Assembly: GCF_947507565.1 (NCBI RefSeq)
Contig: NC_089186.1
Coordinates: 2,542,001-2,606,000 of the forward strand
Reading direction: 5' to 3'
DNA length: 64,000 bases
From: Oscarella lobularis
Lineage: Eukaryota; Porifera; Homoscleromorpha; Homosclerophorida; Oscarellidae
The notes under the pieces are model-generated. The model saw nothing but the letters and a program-made list of their open reading frames with translations. It was not told the DNA's origin and made no database searches. This document shows positions 22,036 to 33,547 of the stretch, piece by piece. Each line of letters starts with the position of its first letter. Position 1 is the stretch's first letter. A program made the translations under genes and the position numbers.

Positions 22036-22593
22036 ATGGCTGATTTTCCACGCGCAAAGGAGGCTCTCTTGAATCGCTTAGAGGCAATTCTGGCCGACGT
22101 TAACAACTTTTTCGATACAGCAGCTTTTCCTGACTTCGTGGAGAGCATACGCACTCGTCTTCAAAGCCTATTTAGGACGGCAATGAACATAAGTGCTACA
22201 GTTACTCTTCCAGAGAGTGTCTTTGAACAAATTGCGCAAAGTGTTGCTTTGCTTGACAGTCAGCATGAAATTGAAGACGGCTCGTCTACCTCCTACCACT
22301 GTGAAGTGGAAAGCACGGGCGAGAGAGGAAGAAGTCGTTTTGTCATAACGAGGGATCAGCTGGAGTACTTATTAGCGAACGATTTCAGTGTTTCAAAAAT
22401 TGCGTTACTTTTGGGAGTGTCTCCATCGACGATTCGCCGCCGCATGGCGCAGTTTCGCATTAGTGTTGCGGATACCTACACCGTCGTATCGGATGAGCAG
22501 TTGACTGAAGAGATTCGAGACGTAAAGACTAATCATCCCAACAGCGGATATCGGGCTGTGTGGAGTCAACTCCGTTTACTTGTGTTGTGTTAG
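22036..22593 (+). CDS. Transposon ORF: helix-turn-helix, integrase-type N-terminal part
   Basis: 186 codons from ATG 22036. The N-terminal half is helical (RAKEALLNRLEAILADVNNF). The middle reads GRSRFVITRDQLEYLLANDF then FSVSKIALLLGVSPSTIRRR, a helix-turn-helix. Then comes SDEQLTEEIRDVKTNHPNSGYRAVWSQL. This order is typical of the DNA-binding part of metazoan proteins with an integrase (rve) core, where the DDE domain would follow. Here the frame stops within a few residues of GYRAVW, so the catalytic domain is absent. It may act as a DNA-binding repressor, or simply be a deletion relic. Confidence 0.65.
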   Translation: MADFPRAKEALLNRLEAILADVNNFFDTAAFPDFVESIRTRLQSLFRTAMNISATVTLPESVFEQIAQSVALLDSQHEIEDGSSTSYHCEVESTGERGRSRFVITRDQLEYLLANDFSVSKIALLLGVSPSTIRRRMAQFRISVADTYTVVSDEQLTEEIRDVKTNHPNSGYRAVWSQLRLLVLC

Positions 22594-22769
22594 GGTTGCG
22601 TTTCTTAGCTGCAATCAGGCTTGTAGCTTGTTTCTCGAATAAAAAAATTGCAAAATATCTTCTTTCCGTCGCTTTGGCACTATACGTTTTAAAAAAACAC
22701 AGATTAAGATGAGCAGTGGTTTTCATCTACATGAGTCTTATGCGTCATTTTCGAAGCAATGGTGAAAAC
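22594..22769. other. Transposon interior without ORF
   Basis: AT-rich stretch between the truncated ORF and the right inverted arm. It contains an AATAAA signal near 22640 that could end the ORF transcript. Confidence 0.4.
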
Positions 22770-23060
22770 AACAGTACTTCGAAGCAACAACAGCACTTCG
22801 AAGCAACAACAGCACTTCGAAGCAACAACAGTACTTCGAAGCAACAACAGTACTTCGAAGCAACAACAGTACTTCGAAGAAACAACAGTACTTCGAAGCA
22901 ACAACAGCACTTCGAAGCAACAACAGTACTTCGAAGCAACAACAGCACTTCGAAGCAACAACAGCACTTCGAAGCAACAATAGCTGCACTTCGAAGCAAC
23001 AACAGTACTTCGAAGCAACAACAACATTACTTCGAAGCAACAACACCGAAACGTTGCTGC
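22770..23060. repeat. Right arm: about 15 copies of the 19-bp repeat, inverted
   Basis: Units of the type AGTACTTCGAAGCAACAAC, reverse complementary to the left arm, followed to 23130 by further inverted non-tandem sequence (ACCGAAACGTTGCTGCTTTG). Together the arms could form a long hairpin with the ORF in the loop. Confidence 0.88.
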
Positions 23061-23348
23061 TTTGAACATAACAGCAACGTTGTTGCTTCGAAGTCCTGTT
23101 GTTACTTCAAGCTCTTATTTTTGACACAAATATACCGCCATAGTAAGGCTCGTTCGATCTGCACGCAACGATTCGCCAGCTGCCATTTTAGCCAGCATTG
23201 GAACCGCTACTTATTGGATTGTCACCCGATCTGGATGACATCATGTCACTCCTACGCGCGGCACACAAGAAGATCAAAGAAGTTCCCCAGACCCTCTCCT
23301 GTGGTGATATTAACCACCACTGGAGAGAGGTCTGGCTACGCGAGACTA

Positions 23349-23791
23349 AACGCGAGCGATGAGTGATTCGATTTTGGCTCGTTTCGAAGCCAACTGCTCT
23401 CTCTCGACTCTATTCAATAATTGCCATCGTTTTGCAGACGCTTTTTTCATTCGCCTTGCCTTGAGACTAAGCTAGAGGCGGAGCGACGACGTTCTGCATG
23501 TTCGAGCCGGTGCATCTTTCAAATGATTGAGCGCATGCGTACGCGCAAGCCTATCACGATCGATGACGTGTAAACTTTCATCGTTGGACCACGCCTCCAA
23601 GCTGGAGTGAAAAACATCCAGCGCTTGACCACGCCTCCAAGCCAATAACAAATAAGAACATAAGAAAAAAGACCCCAGCCAGCCACCGTAAAAAAAAATA
23701 AAATACCAACTCCAAGCCAGTAACAAATGTTATAAAAAAGAACATAAAAAAGTTGTAAAGACCCTAAACAAATAAAATACTAAAAGACAGT
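23349..23791. other. Right target duplication, rest of SHPRH fragment 4 start, spacer
   Basis: Starts with the 9-bp duplication AACGCGAGC (23349-23357), then the remainder of the interrupted SHPRH first exon to about 23430. The upstream block with GATCGATGACGTG and ACCACGCCTCCAAGC motifs follows (about 23587 and 23629). From 23640 to 23790 it is A-rich with no gene; CTCCAAGCCA(G/A)TAACAAA is duplicated (23635 and 23710). Confidence 0.5.
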
Positions 23792-26700
23792 CTACTTACG
23801 TGGACACAGTTGTTCATATTTTTTTTGAATAATATGTCGCCCGACCTTCATGAAATCAAACAACCCCAGAAGTAGGCTTACTTTTGGTGGTTCTTCTCGC
23901 TTCTTCTTCCACAATCTCAGCGCTTCAAATCGCCGATTAACGATGCCTTTCGTCTCTTCGCAAATGTTACTACGCTCATTGCCGCCGATGTGAAAATTTA
24001 GACAGATGTCGTCCAGATCTGTATCGTCGACGGCCGCGCAAGCCTTCAGTAACCCATCGGACACCGGCTCGTCATCGGCAGGAAAAGGGCCTAAAGAAAG
24101 AATAATAGAAAAAGAACTTTTCAAAGGTGCGAATACCTGAAGGAAACTCGATTTCAGGTGCAAGGATGACTAAGTCTCTGATGCAACAAACGTTATCTCC
24201 TTCTGGCCGAATGGAAAGTATCTTGTGATGGAGAGAGCTGCCACTGACTTTCTGATCAACTTCCCTCGATGAATAAATAGCCGAGTCAGCATTGAGTTGT
24301 TTCAGGTGAGAACTGTCCAAATAGAACCAGTTGAGAATGACTCCAGGACTTCGTTCGTCGCATACGGCAGCGATCATTGACTTGAGCTCGTCGAGGAATT
24401 CCTTCGCGACGGTTTCACAGTCGTCTTTGCTCGCCCAGCGAAGGACGACGTCGATGCAGTGATGCCCTTTCTTTATGCTCATTGTGATGAGATACTGGAT
24501 CATTCTGCTACCGGCAATCTTTATTAATTTGATGCCGTCTTTCCATACAATATGGCTGACGTTATCCATGCGAGAGCAGCGCGACTGGAGAATGACGAAT
24601 GACGACGGCGAAATGATGTCGACCGACTTATCGCACTCGTATCGTTGGCCACGATATACGTCAAACTTTGGATCTTCTGCCCAAGCGTTGGCCGGAATTT
24701 CATCGTTAAGAAGAGCAGTAATCTGATACATTCCTCCTTCGAGAGGAATGCACAGTTCGAGGAAGAGAAGAACTTCGATTGCTTCGTCTGCTGCCACCTC
24801 GAATGGAGACGGAGTGCCTTTCTTACTCAGATAATCTTCGAATGTTCTCAGGGCGGATTTAATGTCTTCCTTTGACGCTTTGCCGAATTTTTCACGTGGC
24901 ATGCCGAAGTGGACCAATTGCGGAGCGAGAAGAGGACCGATGACGTTGCGACAAAGCCAGACGGGTCGAACGCAAATACGACGACCCAGATTAATTATCT
25001 ACATCAAAATAATTTAGCTTAATACTGATAAATATTACTTACTATTCCGGATGACTCGAGATATTCGACGGCGACTTTTTTCTCGTCTTCGCTCAAAGTG
25101 ATGCCGACCTCTTCAGCGACCCACTTCTCGAATTCGTCCCTCGTCAGAAAATATGCCAATGGACGTTTTCTCTTCCCGTCGGGAAGAGAAAGATACTTTT
25201 CAATAGCGTGGCACAATCTGGGAACACCATCAGCTGTCTGTGGACAGAAATCACTCAAGTGAACAAAGTGGCTTCTCTGTCGTTTACCTTGAGCATTTCT
25301 TTACGTATTCTTTTCATTTTTTCTCGGCAGTCCTTTATGCGATTCGATTGGCTCTTGCTGCAATCCATTTCGATCACGTGTGACACTTTAAATGTGCTTT
25401 CGAATTTTTCCTGAAGACATTTTGCGACTTGTTCCAGCTTGAAGCGCACTTTGACTCCCGCCTCCTCATTGATACCAATGAGATTGAAGATGACGACAAG
25501 ACGAATGCGCGATTTTTCGTCAGGCGGAAGCGTTCTCATTGAAGCTTTCGTGAACGCACACCAATATTGTCCTTCTTGTAAAAGGCGACCAACCGTTTCT
25601 TGCGAAATCTTTTCTCGAATTGGAAGGACGAGATTAAATATTGTATTTGATTGTTGAAAGAAGAGCCCATGTGCGCTGTGGAATGTGGGTTGGGAACCAA
25701 AGTCCCACCACGATCCTTTGCCAATTTCCTCATTTTTACAATTATGAATATCAACCCCGGGTGTACGATCTTCATCTTTGGGTGAGGATTTACTGAGTTG
25801 AAGAAGAGAATTCACGTACGTCGTTTTTCCCGCCATTTCGTCTCCAACTACGCACACTTTAATCGAATCTGGCCGAACAATTTTTCGTTGTTGAAGAACG
25901 GAAAATCGAGCGGCGTCCTATTACACTAATTACAGGAGGAAACTGAATCAAAATGATGACGTACGTAATGCTGTCGAAGGAGAGCTCTTATTTCACCATC
26001 ACTTGGCCCCTGATGAGGCGTTTTACCGTCCTGAAAACACGCATATAAATTCTCTTTAATTTACAAGAAAAACACGTCACCTTGTCTTGACACGTGACGT
26101 CACAACCCTTCTCAATCAATAGATCAATAATTGACTTGTCTATATTTATACGCTGTGCAGCGATATGCAATGCATTTTGTTTGTTCTACAAATACTTAAA
26201 TAGAGAACGAGTGAGGAACAAGAATTCTGACTAACCTTGTCTGTGGCAAAAAGATCAGCTCCTAATTCAATTAGTTGTTGAATGACAAGGAAAGAAGGAT
26301 GTTGATCACATGCGTATAATAAGGGTGTCCTTCCCTCCTAAAAATAGGATTAACAAACAAAAATGCAAAATATCATAAGAATGCAACCTTATTAACAGAA
26401 TTGATATCAATGCCTTTCTCAATGACAAGATATCGAAGAACATCTTTCACTTCGTCATCTTCACACTCTGAGGGATTGGTGGCATAAAACAAAGCCGTCT
26501 TCCTATACTGAATAAAAGACGACGATTTGTCGATTGACTTTGTAGCAAATAAACAACATCTCACGTGATCTTGTGCTTGACAGACTGCTCCTTTTGCATC
26601 CAAGTAGCGAACTTTCGCTGAACGATCGATGAAACTTTTACACGCACACATAAAAGGCGTTATGCCCAACTGAAGATAAAATAAGAATAAAAGTATCACA

Positions 26701-27790
26701 AGTGAAATCTTCTAACCCTGTTGATGCTATTGATATCAGCCTGATGTTCCATGAGCCACTTTACTCCAAAAATGCTTCCCTTTAAGCAGGCATGATGCAG
26801 AGGAGTGTTCTCAAACTATTCCAAATATTGCACATGTAGCAAAAAAGCACATCATGTATCACCCAATCAGTAGCATTGACACTCAATCCCTTTTCATTGA
26901 CGAGATGATGAAAAATCTTGTTTGCTTTTTCAAATGACGAAAATTGAATTTCAGCTGCCCAAACCTATAAATCAAAAGTAATTGTTGCGAGAGGGTTGAT
27001 ATCAATTCTGTTACAATTTCAGATGATAACAAAATGTAGCCATGTTCTTCGAGATAGAGCATTTTCTTCATTGTGTCAATGGAACTTAAACAGGCACAAG
27101 AATATGGCGTACGTCCAGCCTAAAAAAGAGTGATGAGTGAAACCATATGAAATCAATTCCAAGTCATACGAGGTCTTTCACGTTGACATTTGCCCCGTGA
27201 GTGATGAGCCATTCAACGCCAAAAATATTTCCCCACTCGCACGCACAGTGAAGTGGGTAGAGTCTATCCTGCATCCGCGCATCAATTAATTTACCAATCC
27301 AAAACGTATTCATACCCTTGATTCCTTTTCAATGTCTTGATTCTTCCGCCAAAGCGCACAACTGAGCCAATCATCGGCTTCCTCCGCCGAATCAAATTCT
27401 CTTCCCGCCACATAGTGAATTAATGAAAAGTCATTCTTGAACTAACGAAAAGGAGAATACAATAAGGTGCATCGATGAAAAACGCAACCATTCCATACCT
27501 GCTCAGATCGAAATCCTTTTTCCGCACACAGAAAACTCTTCAATTCATCCTCATTTTTCTTCTTCGCGATTATCGTCGTAAATCGATCGATCGCGGAACG
27601 AACAGACGAGTTCCATCTGCGCCTCTGCCAACGACAAGTCACCAAGAATAGTTTTAGAAGCAAAATCGTTTAGTAAATTTCACAGGTTGTCTACCTCACG
27701 CACTCCGAAACGACGAGCAAGTGTTTTCAATTGGTCACCCTGACCCACCACGGCTTTCTTCGCTTCTGTCGCCGAAGGTAACGTACTCAT
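23792..27790 (-). CDS. ROCO gene E (ankyrin-Roc-COR-death domain)
   Basis: The clearest complete copy. ATG 27788-27790 opens a longer first exon (about 27695-27790, MSTLPSATEAKKAVVGQG...) that splices in frame to the leader exon (about 27500-27625, ending GFRSEQ). The YVAGREFDSAEEADDW exon is at about 27315-27440. Nine or so ankyrin repeats, one per exon, run from 27285 to about 25930 (for example GITPFMCACKSFIDRSAKVR, GRTPLLYACDQHPSF, NALHIAAQRINIDKSIID). Roc exon about 25287-25920 with GDEMAGKTT, WDFGSQ, NLIG; COR exons about 25045-25245 and 24138-24996; death domain 23792-24092 (PFPADDEPVSDGLLKACAAVDD). It is last in subarray 1 and stands head-to-head with OXSM. Confidence 0.85.
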
Positions 27791-27943
27791 AACACGATTT
27801 ATTTGCGCATGTGCACCGTTTCCATCACGATGACGTAACGGTCTCGATCGCCAAGCAAACTCGCAATCTCATTGGCCAGCAGCCACGCGTAGAGCGAGTG
27901 ACCACTTCCAAGTGAGTCGTCATCTGATCACACCGCCGCTACA
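27791..27943. promoter_or_regulatory. Bidirectional promoter, ROCO E / OXSM
   Basis: Only 153 bases separate the two start codons. The stretch keeps the ROCO block (GATGACGTAACGG near 27828; CTCATTGGCC, a CCAAT box, near 27870; CACTTCC, an ETS-type site, near 27902), so the same elements may drive both genes. Confidence 0.5.
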
Positions 27944-29905
27944 ATGGGATCGAGACGAGTCGTAGTGACGGGATTAGGTGACTAGTCGCGACAATCCTTC
28001 CACGCAAAAACCAACGCGAATCTAGGCCTAGTAACTCCTCTGGGCGTCGGAGTACCTCACGCTTGGCCACGCCTAATCAAAGCTGAATGCGGAATTCGCC
28101 GAACATCCGGAAAAGGTTTCAAAACATGTATCTACTTTTCATTCCATTCTAAGTGCCGTGGATACAGGTTACGAAGACCTTCCGTCTCGCGTAGGTCCGT
28201 AATCAATCGCCGCATGGACTAATTGAATTATTAATTTAATTCAATTAGCGGGAGTCGTCCCACGTGGCACCGGCAAAGGAGAGTTTGACTTCGACAAAGT
28301 CGTTCCCAAATCGGTTTAGTAGCCTCAGAAATTTAAAAATTGATCTTTTTTAATTAATTATTTGAAAGGAGCGAAAACTTGCTTCTATTCACACGGCCTA
28401 TGCCCTTTCCGCGGCTAATGAAGCATTAGCTGATGCCGGATATAGTCCAAAAATGATTGATAATATGCCGGAAGAAGAAAGAAGACGAATCGTATAAAGT
28501 CTCAATACAATAAATAGATAATTAATTTATGTATTCTTTAGGGTGTTACTCTTGGCGTGGGTATGATCGATTTAGACGATATCGCCGAGACATCGCAAAT
28601 ATTCAGAGAAAAAGTAAAGAAAAGACCCTGGGAGAATTAAAAAGTATCCCTTCCCCCTCCCAGGGCTACAAACGCATCAACCCCTACTTTATCCCACGCA
28701 TATTGATCAATATGACGGCCGGCTTTGTTAGTCTACAGTTGAAATTGAAGGCAAGGGTCGATGATAGAGGCGCCGTTCCCTCGCCTTTAATTGGAGAACC
28801 CCAGGGCCCCAATCACGCCGTTTCTACGGCATGCGCGACGGGGACACACGCAATTGGCGACGCTTTTCGACTCATCCGTTCCGGCGACGCCGACGCCATG
28901 ATCGCCGGGGGAACGGACAGTCAAACGAAGCCCTTTTCAATGGCAGGGTTCTGCAGGTAACGCATATCCCCTAAAGGGAAGTGTCTTTTAATTAAACGGG
29001 GCTCCCCTAGCATTCGAGCATTGTCTAAGAATTTCAATGATTGCCCTGCAAAAGCGTCGCGACCTTTCGATAAGGATAGAGACGGTTTTGTTATGGGAGA
29101 GGGATGCGGAATCGTTTTCCTCGAGGTTAGACATAGAAATTTCAAAATTAAAATAGTCAATTTCCTCCTGGGAAGGAATTGGAACGAGCCAAAGCGCGTG
29201 ACGCTCGAATCTACGCTGAAATAATCGGCTACGGCTTATCGGGTATAAATAAATAATTCGTTGTTATTTAGGAATTGATTTTGTTGATTTAGGCGACGCT
29301 AGTCACGTGACAGCGCCGTCTGAAGACGGTCAGGGCGCGTTGAATTGCATGAAGGCGGCACTACGCGACGCTCGTCAATCCGCCGACGCAATCAACTATA
29401 TTAACGCGCACGGAACCTCAACTCCCTTGGGTACTAGTATAAGGGCTTTGTTTTCCATATAAGACTTTGTTTCTCTAGGTGATGCGGCTGAGAATCAAGC
29501 GATTAAAAGGCTGATTGGATCGAGACGCAGCAACATAGCCGTGTCATCCACAAAAGGTATATATGATAAATTTATTGATTTATTGATTTTTTAGGAGGGT
29601 GTCTTCTAGGTGCTACGGGACATTTGCTTGGGGGAGCGGGGGCAATCGAAGCCGTCTTTACGACACTCGCTCTACACCACGTATATGTACTAATCTTATG
29701 TATTTATTAATTTCTGACCTTTTTTCTTTAGAGGGTTTTCCCGCCGACTATTAATCTGGATAGCGTTTCGGATCGTAAGGAATTTGATTTGAATTATATT
29801 CCCAATGAAGCGCAGGATGTGCGTCACTCAAATTCTATTGTTGCCATGTCGAATTCTTTTGGATTCGGCGGCACAAACGCGTCACTTTGCTTCAAAACAG
29901 TCTAA
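27944..29905 (+). CDS. OXSM: 3-oxoacyl-ACP synthase, mitochondrial (KAS II/FabF type)
   Basis: Twelve or so exons with very short introns. Starts [12 protein letters not shown], the classic KAS II beginning, then [13 protein letters not shown]. The active-site Cys is in [17 protein letters not shown] (about 28815-28880), the first catalytic His in [12 protein letters not shown] (about 29397-29430), the second in [17 protein letters not shown] (about 29610-29655). The end is [18 protein letters not shown], stop 29903-29905. The enzyme condenses malonyl-ACP with acyl-ACP in fatty acid elongation; animal OXSM works in mitochondria and supplies octanoate for lipoic acid. The start gives no obvious targeting peptide, so an upstream start cannot be excluded. 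The intron starting at 28751 uses a GC donor. Confidence 0.93.
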
Positions 29906-30070
29906 AAAATCACAATGCGTTTGCTTTTTCGTTGCGTTAATTATTATATATAATAATGATTATGATGACACCACGTGATTTATGTTGAAAAACGGAGGAT
30001 CTGGCCTCAGCAACAAAAAGGAAAGAAAGCAACAGCCTATATACACGCGTCAAGAAACCAAAGCCTTACT

Positions 30071-33000
30071 CTACGCTTTCAGAGCTTTCGCATTGCTGTA
30101 GCCGGAGTCTTGATCCTGATCAATTCCGGAATCCTGTTTATCAAAGGAGGGCCCTTTTGTTATTGATCCACGACGATTTGTCGTCGGCGTTAGATTGATT
30201 TTCGTCGTCATGATGACTTCACCCCCGGATGCGATATCCGAGGCAAATTTATTGTTTTTGTTATACGTACGATAGGCGACCAATCCGAGAAGAAATGCGA
30301 TGATGAAGGCCCCAATTCCCACTCCAATTCCGACGCCTATGATGACGCTGACGGAATATTTCTTCGCGGAATCGTCTTTGTTGCCATGGACGCCTGAATA
30401 CATGGATTAATATTATTTAATTATTTATTTTTAGGTTACCTCCTAGTGTGAGGTCTAGGGTTGGTTCCACATGAGGTTCTCCTGTGGGATTTTCTACGTT
30501 GTTGTTTGGGTCTCTCGTTTCCACTGGTGAATCCGTTTTCAAGCCTAATAATTATTAAATTAATTAATTAATTGATTCAATTGGATTTCTTTACCTGGGC
30601 ATGGTGTCAAAGTGATTTTGAGATCACAGGAACTATATAATTCGTTCATTAAATGTTTAATTTTTAATTGTTTGGGGACCTTTTTGTGCAGGCTTTCGGT
30701 CTTCTAGCGCACGTTCTCGTATCGCAATTCCATCCGCAAAGAAAATCAGAAACACAAGAGCTAAATAAATAAATAAATAAATAAATAAATATTAATTTTG
30801 AAATTTTTTGCTTGCCTTTGTTCACTGTGATCGCAGCCGTATACGGGAAAGGAAGTGACTTTGGATTGAGAAAGAACAAAGATTTGAGTCTATGATTCAA
30901 AAAATTCATTGTATTTCTATAGGAGGACCCCTCAAAATGTCTTGTGCTCTTACTTTGAATTTGTCTTCTGGTTCGTAGGCTGTGATTGCTTGAATGGGAC
31001 CAGACGCATCGATATCTATTTCATTTAGCGTCTGAAAAATCGTTTTGCAGACAACAGCGCGCCAAAGTTTCCCGCCATCTTCAAAAATTAAAATTGAAAC
31101 TTAATTATTAGTGACTGGGTGTCGCGCTTACCGGTTCCAATAAAAAGCATTACGCAGTCACTTCCGTTATACGTGACGTCACGGAGAACAAACATAGTAT
31201 TATATTTTCCCAAGACACTATTTAGTATTCTTTATTAGAGAGAGACTATCCTATATAGATACAGATACTTTGTTACCTATTCATGTAGGTGACTTCAAGG
31301 GGTTGACCGCTCTGTGGAAGGGGATCCACTAAATTGAAATTCAATGCTTCCAGTTCGGGAGGAAGTGTGGCACACTATGAAATAAATCAATACGTTTATG
31401 TAATTATTTATATTTATTTTTGGCTTACAGATGGGGCGTTGTCTCGACTTTTCGACGAGACAATGTCATGCTTTAGTCCCGTCGTAAAAATTGAATGAAT
31501 ATCTTTCAATTTATAGAGACACACAGCTGAAGCTGGCGGCCCGTTTCTTAATTAAAAATATTATTTAATTAAATAAAAATTATTTACAGTACTTACTCTT
31601 TATTATTAAATATTCCCAGAAAAACTGTTTCATTGCCAATGACGTAAGCATCCGAAAAAGAGACTATGAAAGAATCAATAAAATTAAATAATAAGTATTA
31701 CCTAATTTCTTACCCAGCTCGTTGTATGTGTATCCTGATGACGTCGTGCACGTGAGTCTCGTTTTCAAAAACGACAAAAACGAGTCACGCGAGACAATAG
31801 CATTATTCCCAGTTCCCGTATCATTCTACATAATTAATTACATATAAAAATTATTTAATTTTATGTACTCACTTTACAGACTCTGGCCAATCGAGAAATG
31901 ACCATCTGATCGACTTCCTTTCCCTTCTCTCGAAAGGCCAAATACACGTGATCAGTATCCTCAAATATTTTCACAAAGTCAGCATCTTAAATAGACGTCA
32001 CGTGATCATTTAAATAATATTAATTATTTATTATAACCTGGTTTTATATGGGAATCTTTGTTCATCGTTCTGACGTATTGTTCCCCGAGATTTTTCACTT
32101 TGAACCACGCCTTGTCGTTATTTCGTTTCAGAAAAGTCGCCCCATAGCAATGATCACCACGATCTAATATTGATAATAGTGAAATTATGGAAAAAGGACT
32201 ATGAAGAGAAACTGACCAGTAAAAGCAAACGCGTTGCTTTGATCTTTCTCATAAGGACAGTACGAAAATTCTCGGGTCGCTTCAGCAGACAGCAAAACAT
32301 TGCTGAGATTCGATAGCTAAAAATGTCAAAATTAATTAATAGAATTACCCATATAAATCAATGACGTCATACCGATCGATATTGACAGCGAGGCAGAAGA
32401 GCATTCGTTCCACAGAAAAGAAGAGTGTCTGTGCGATTTGGAGGAATGGAGAGAACTTTGGGAAAATTGTAGCATTCCTTTGTATATAAAAAAAGTCAGC
32501 TAAAATTCCAAATAATCTATTATTATCTGACTTCAGGGCTGCCTTCAATCTGACACATAGTTCCCCGATTCGAACTGATATTGACCTAAGATAGATGTTT
32601 TTCTTGGAATCTAATCTCTCTATGGAGTGATTATGCATCAAGATGCGAAGAAGGAAGTAAGGGTCTTCATCTCTCTCAGTCACCGGAATGACCGGATTAG
32701 GGTTCGTTAGAGGATACGGACTCTCATTTCTCCTACTTACCGTTTGTTGCGGTTTTCCTTCATGGAACGTTTCGACTTTGAACGCGCGAAGAGCGTCCCT
32801 GTGAGACGGGAAAACGAAAGCGAAGGTCATCGGTTACGAACGATCGAAATCCGGCGTCAAAATCTTACTTCGAAGCGACGATAAGCCGTTCCCCGGCGAC
32901 AAGAATGCGAGCTATTTGAAGAGAAGGGTGGATATGACGTGCGCGCGCTCACGCACGAGAGTTCGACCCCACCTGGATTCGCTATCGCGATCGATCGAGT

Positions 33001-33078
33001 CATCGTCGCCAGCGCCGCGGGCGATAAAGCGGCGACAGTCAAAGAGGAAATAAGAAAGACGAGAGTCGACGATTTCAT
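30071..33078 (-). CDS. Semaphorin-like protein (Sema + PSI + transmembrane)
   Basis: Many small minus-strand exons. Sema-domain landmarks in order: NFPKVL...DTLLFCGTNALLPRCQ (about 32395-32470), FSYCPYEKDQSNAFAFTG (about 32215-32285), FEDTDHVYLAFREKGKEV then RLARVCK (about 31870-31985), SRDSFLSFLKTRLTC (about 31755-31800), AVCLYKLKDIHSIF (about 31505-31540). A PSI-like Cys cluster SDFLCGWNCDTRTC lies near 30700-30745. The last exon has a glycine-rich transmembrane helix (VSVIIGVGIGVGIGAFIIAF) and a tail ending at TAG 30071-30073. Semaphorins bind plexins at the cell surface. A possible signal-peptide exon (MKSSTLVFLISSLTVAALSPA) begins at 33078, but its splicing to the next exon was not settled. 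Confidence 0.72.
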
Positions 33079-33547
33079 TGATGCTAAGAAAGCGCGCGTT
33101 CAATGTTGTCTAATTTTCGTTCGCGCGAGCGCGCGGAAGGAAAAAGGGGGCGAGACGGGAAACGAATGGGATGAGAGAGGTTTAGCGTTAAAAACGAAGG
33201 GGAATTACTCGATCGATGCACTGTAGCTACTTTCTGTTGACGTCAACGCTTACTGGCTTCTTTTCGTTGAACTGTAGCAAAACACGACGGGTCCGCGGGA
33301 TACTAGCGCTTTCGATCGTCCTAAGGGATCGCGTCTAGTCGAATTACTTACCGCCGGTAGAGAGAGAAGAGTCGTAAGACGAAAGGAAACCGCACCTGGG
33401 TTCGAGAACTTGACGGCTAGTAATGAGTTTAATGACGGGGAGCTCGCGTTAGCGGATCAAGCCCCGGAAGTGATATCATCGCACTGGAATATTTACATTA
33501 CGCGTGTGTTTTTATTTCACGGGCACCGTACAACCCCGCAATCGGCA
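33079..33547. other. Intergenic region, semaphorin-like / RPL23
   Basis: No gene recognised. It contains CG-rich sequence (GCGCGCG near 33095 and 33123), a TGACGTCA at 33238-33245 and the 3' flank of RPL23. Likely the promoter of the semaphorin-like gene on its left part. Confidence 0.35.

Larger units (their letters stand above)
21196..23348. mobile_element. DNA transposon, 2,153 bp, TIRs and 9-bp TSD
   Basis: Ends in perfect 20-bp inverted repeats TAGTCTCGCGTAGCCAGACC and carries 9-bp target duplications. Each end also forms a terminal hairpin: CCTTGGTGATATTAA pairs with ATCACCAAGGGGAAAGGG near 21215-21365 on the left, and there is a shorter one near 23291-23335 on the right. Further in are long inverted arms (about 21600-21995 and 22770-23130) made mainly of a 19-bp tandem repeat. 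The centre carries one ORF (22036-22593) that lacks a catalytic core, so the copy is probably non-autonomous. A 9-bp duplication is typical of Mutator-like elements, but the ORF resembles the DNA-binding part of an integrase-type protein. The superfamily is unresolved. Confidence 0.85.

Noticed and set aside
21506-22154. Long minus-strand ORFs rich in Ser, Lys, Gln and Asn (period 19) in the transposon
   Set aside because: They are translations of a stop-free 19-bp tandem repeat in rotating frames and occur on both strands and in both arms; not a protein gene.
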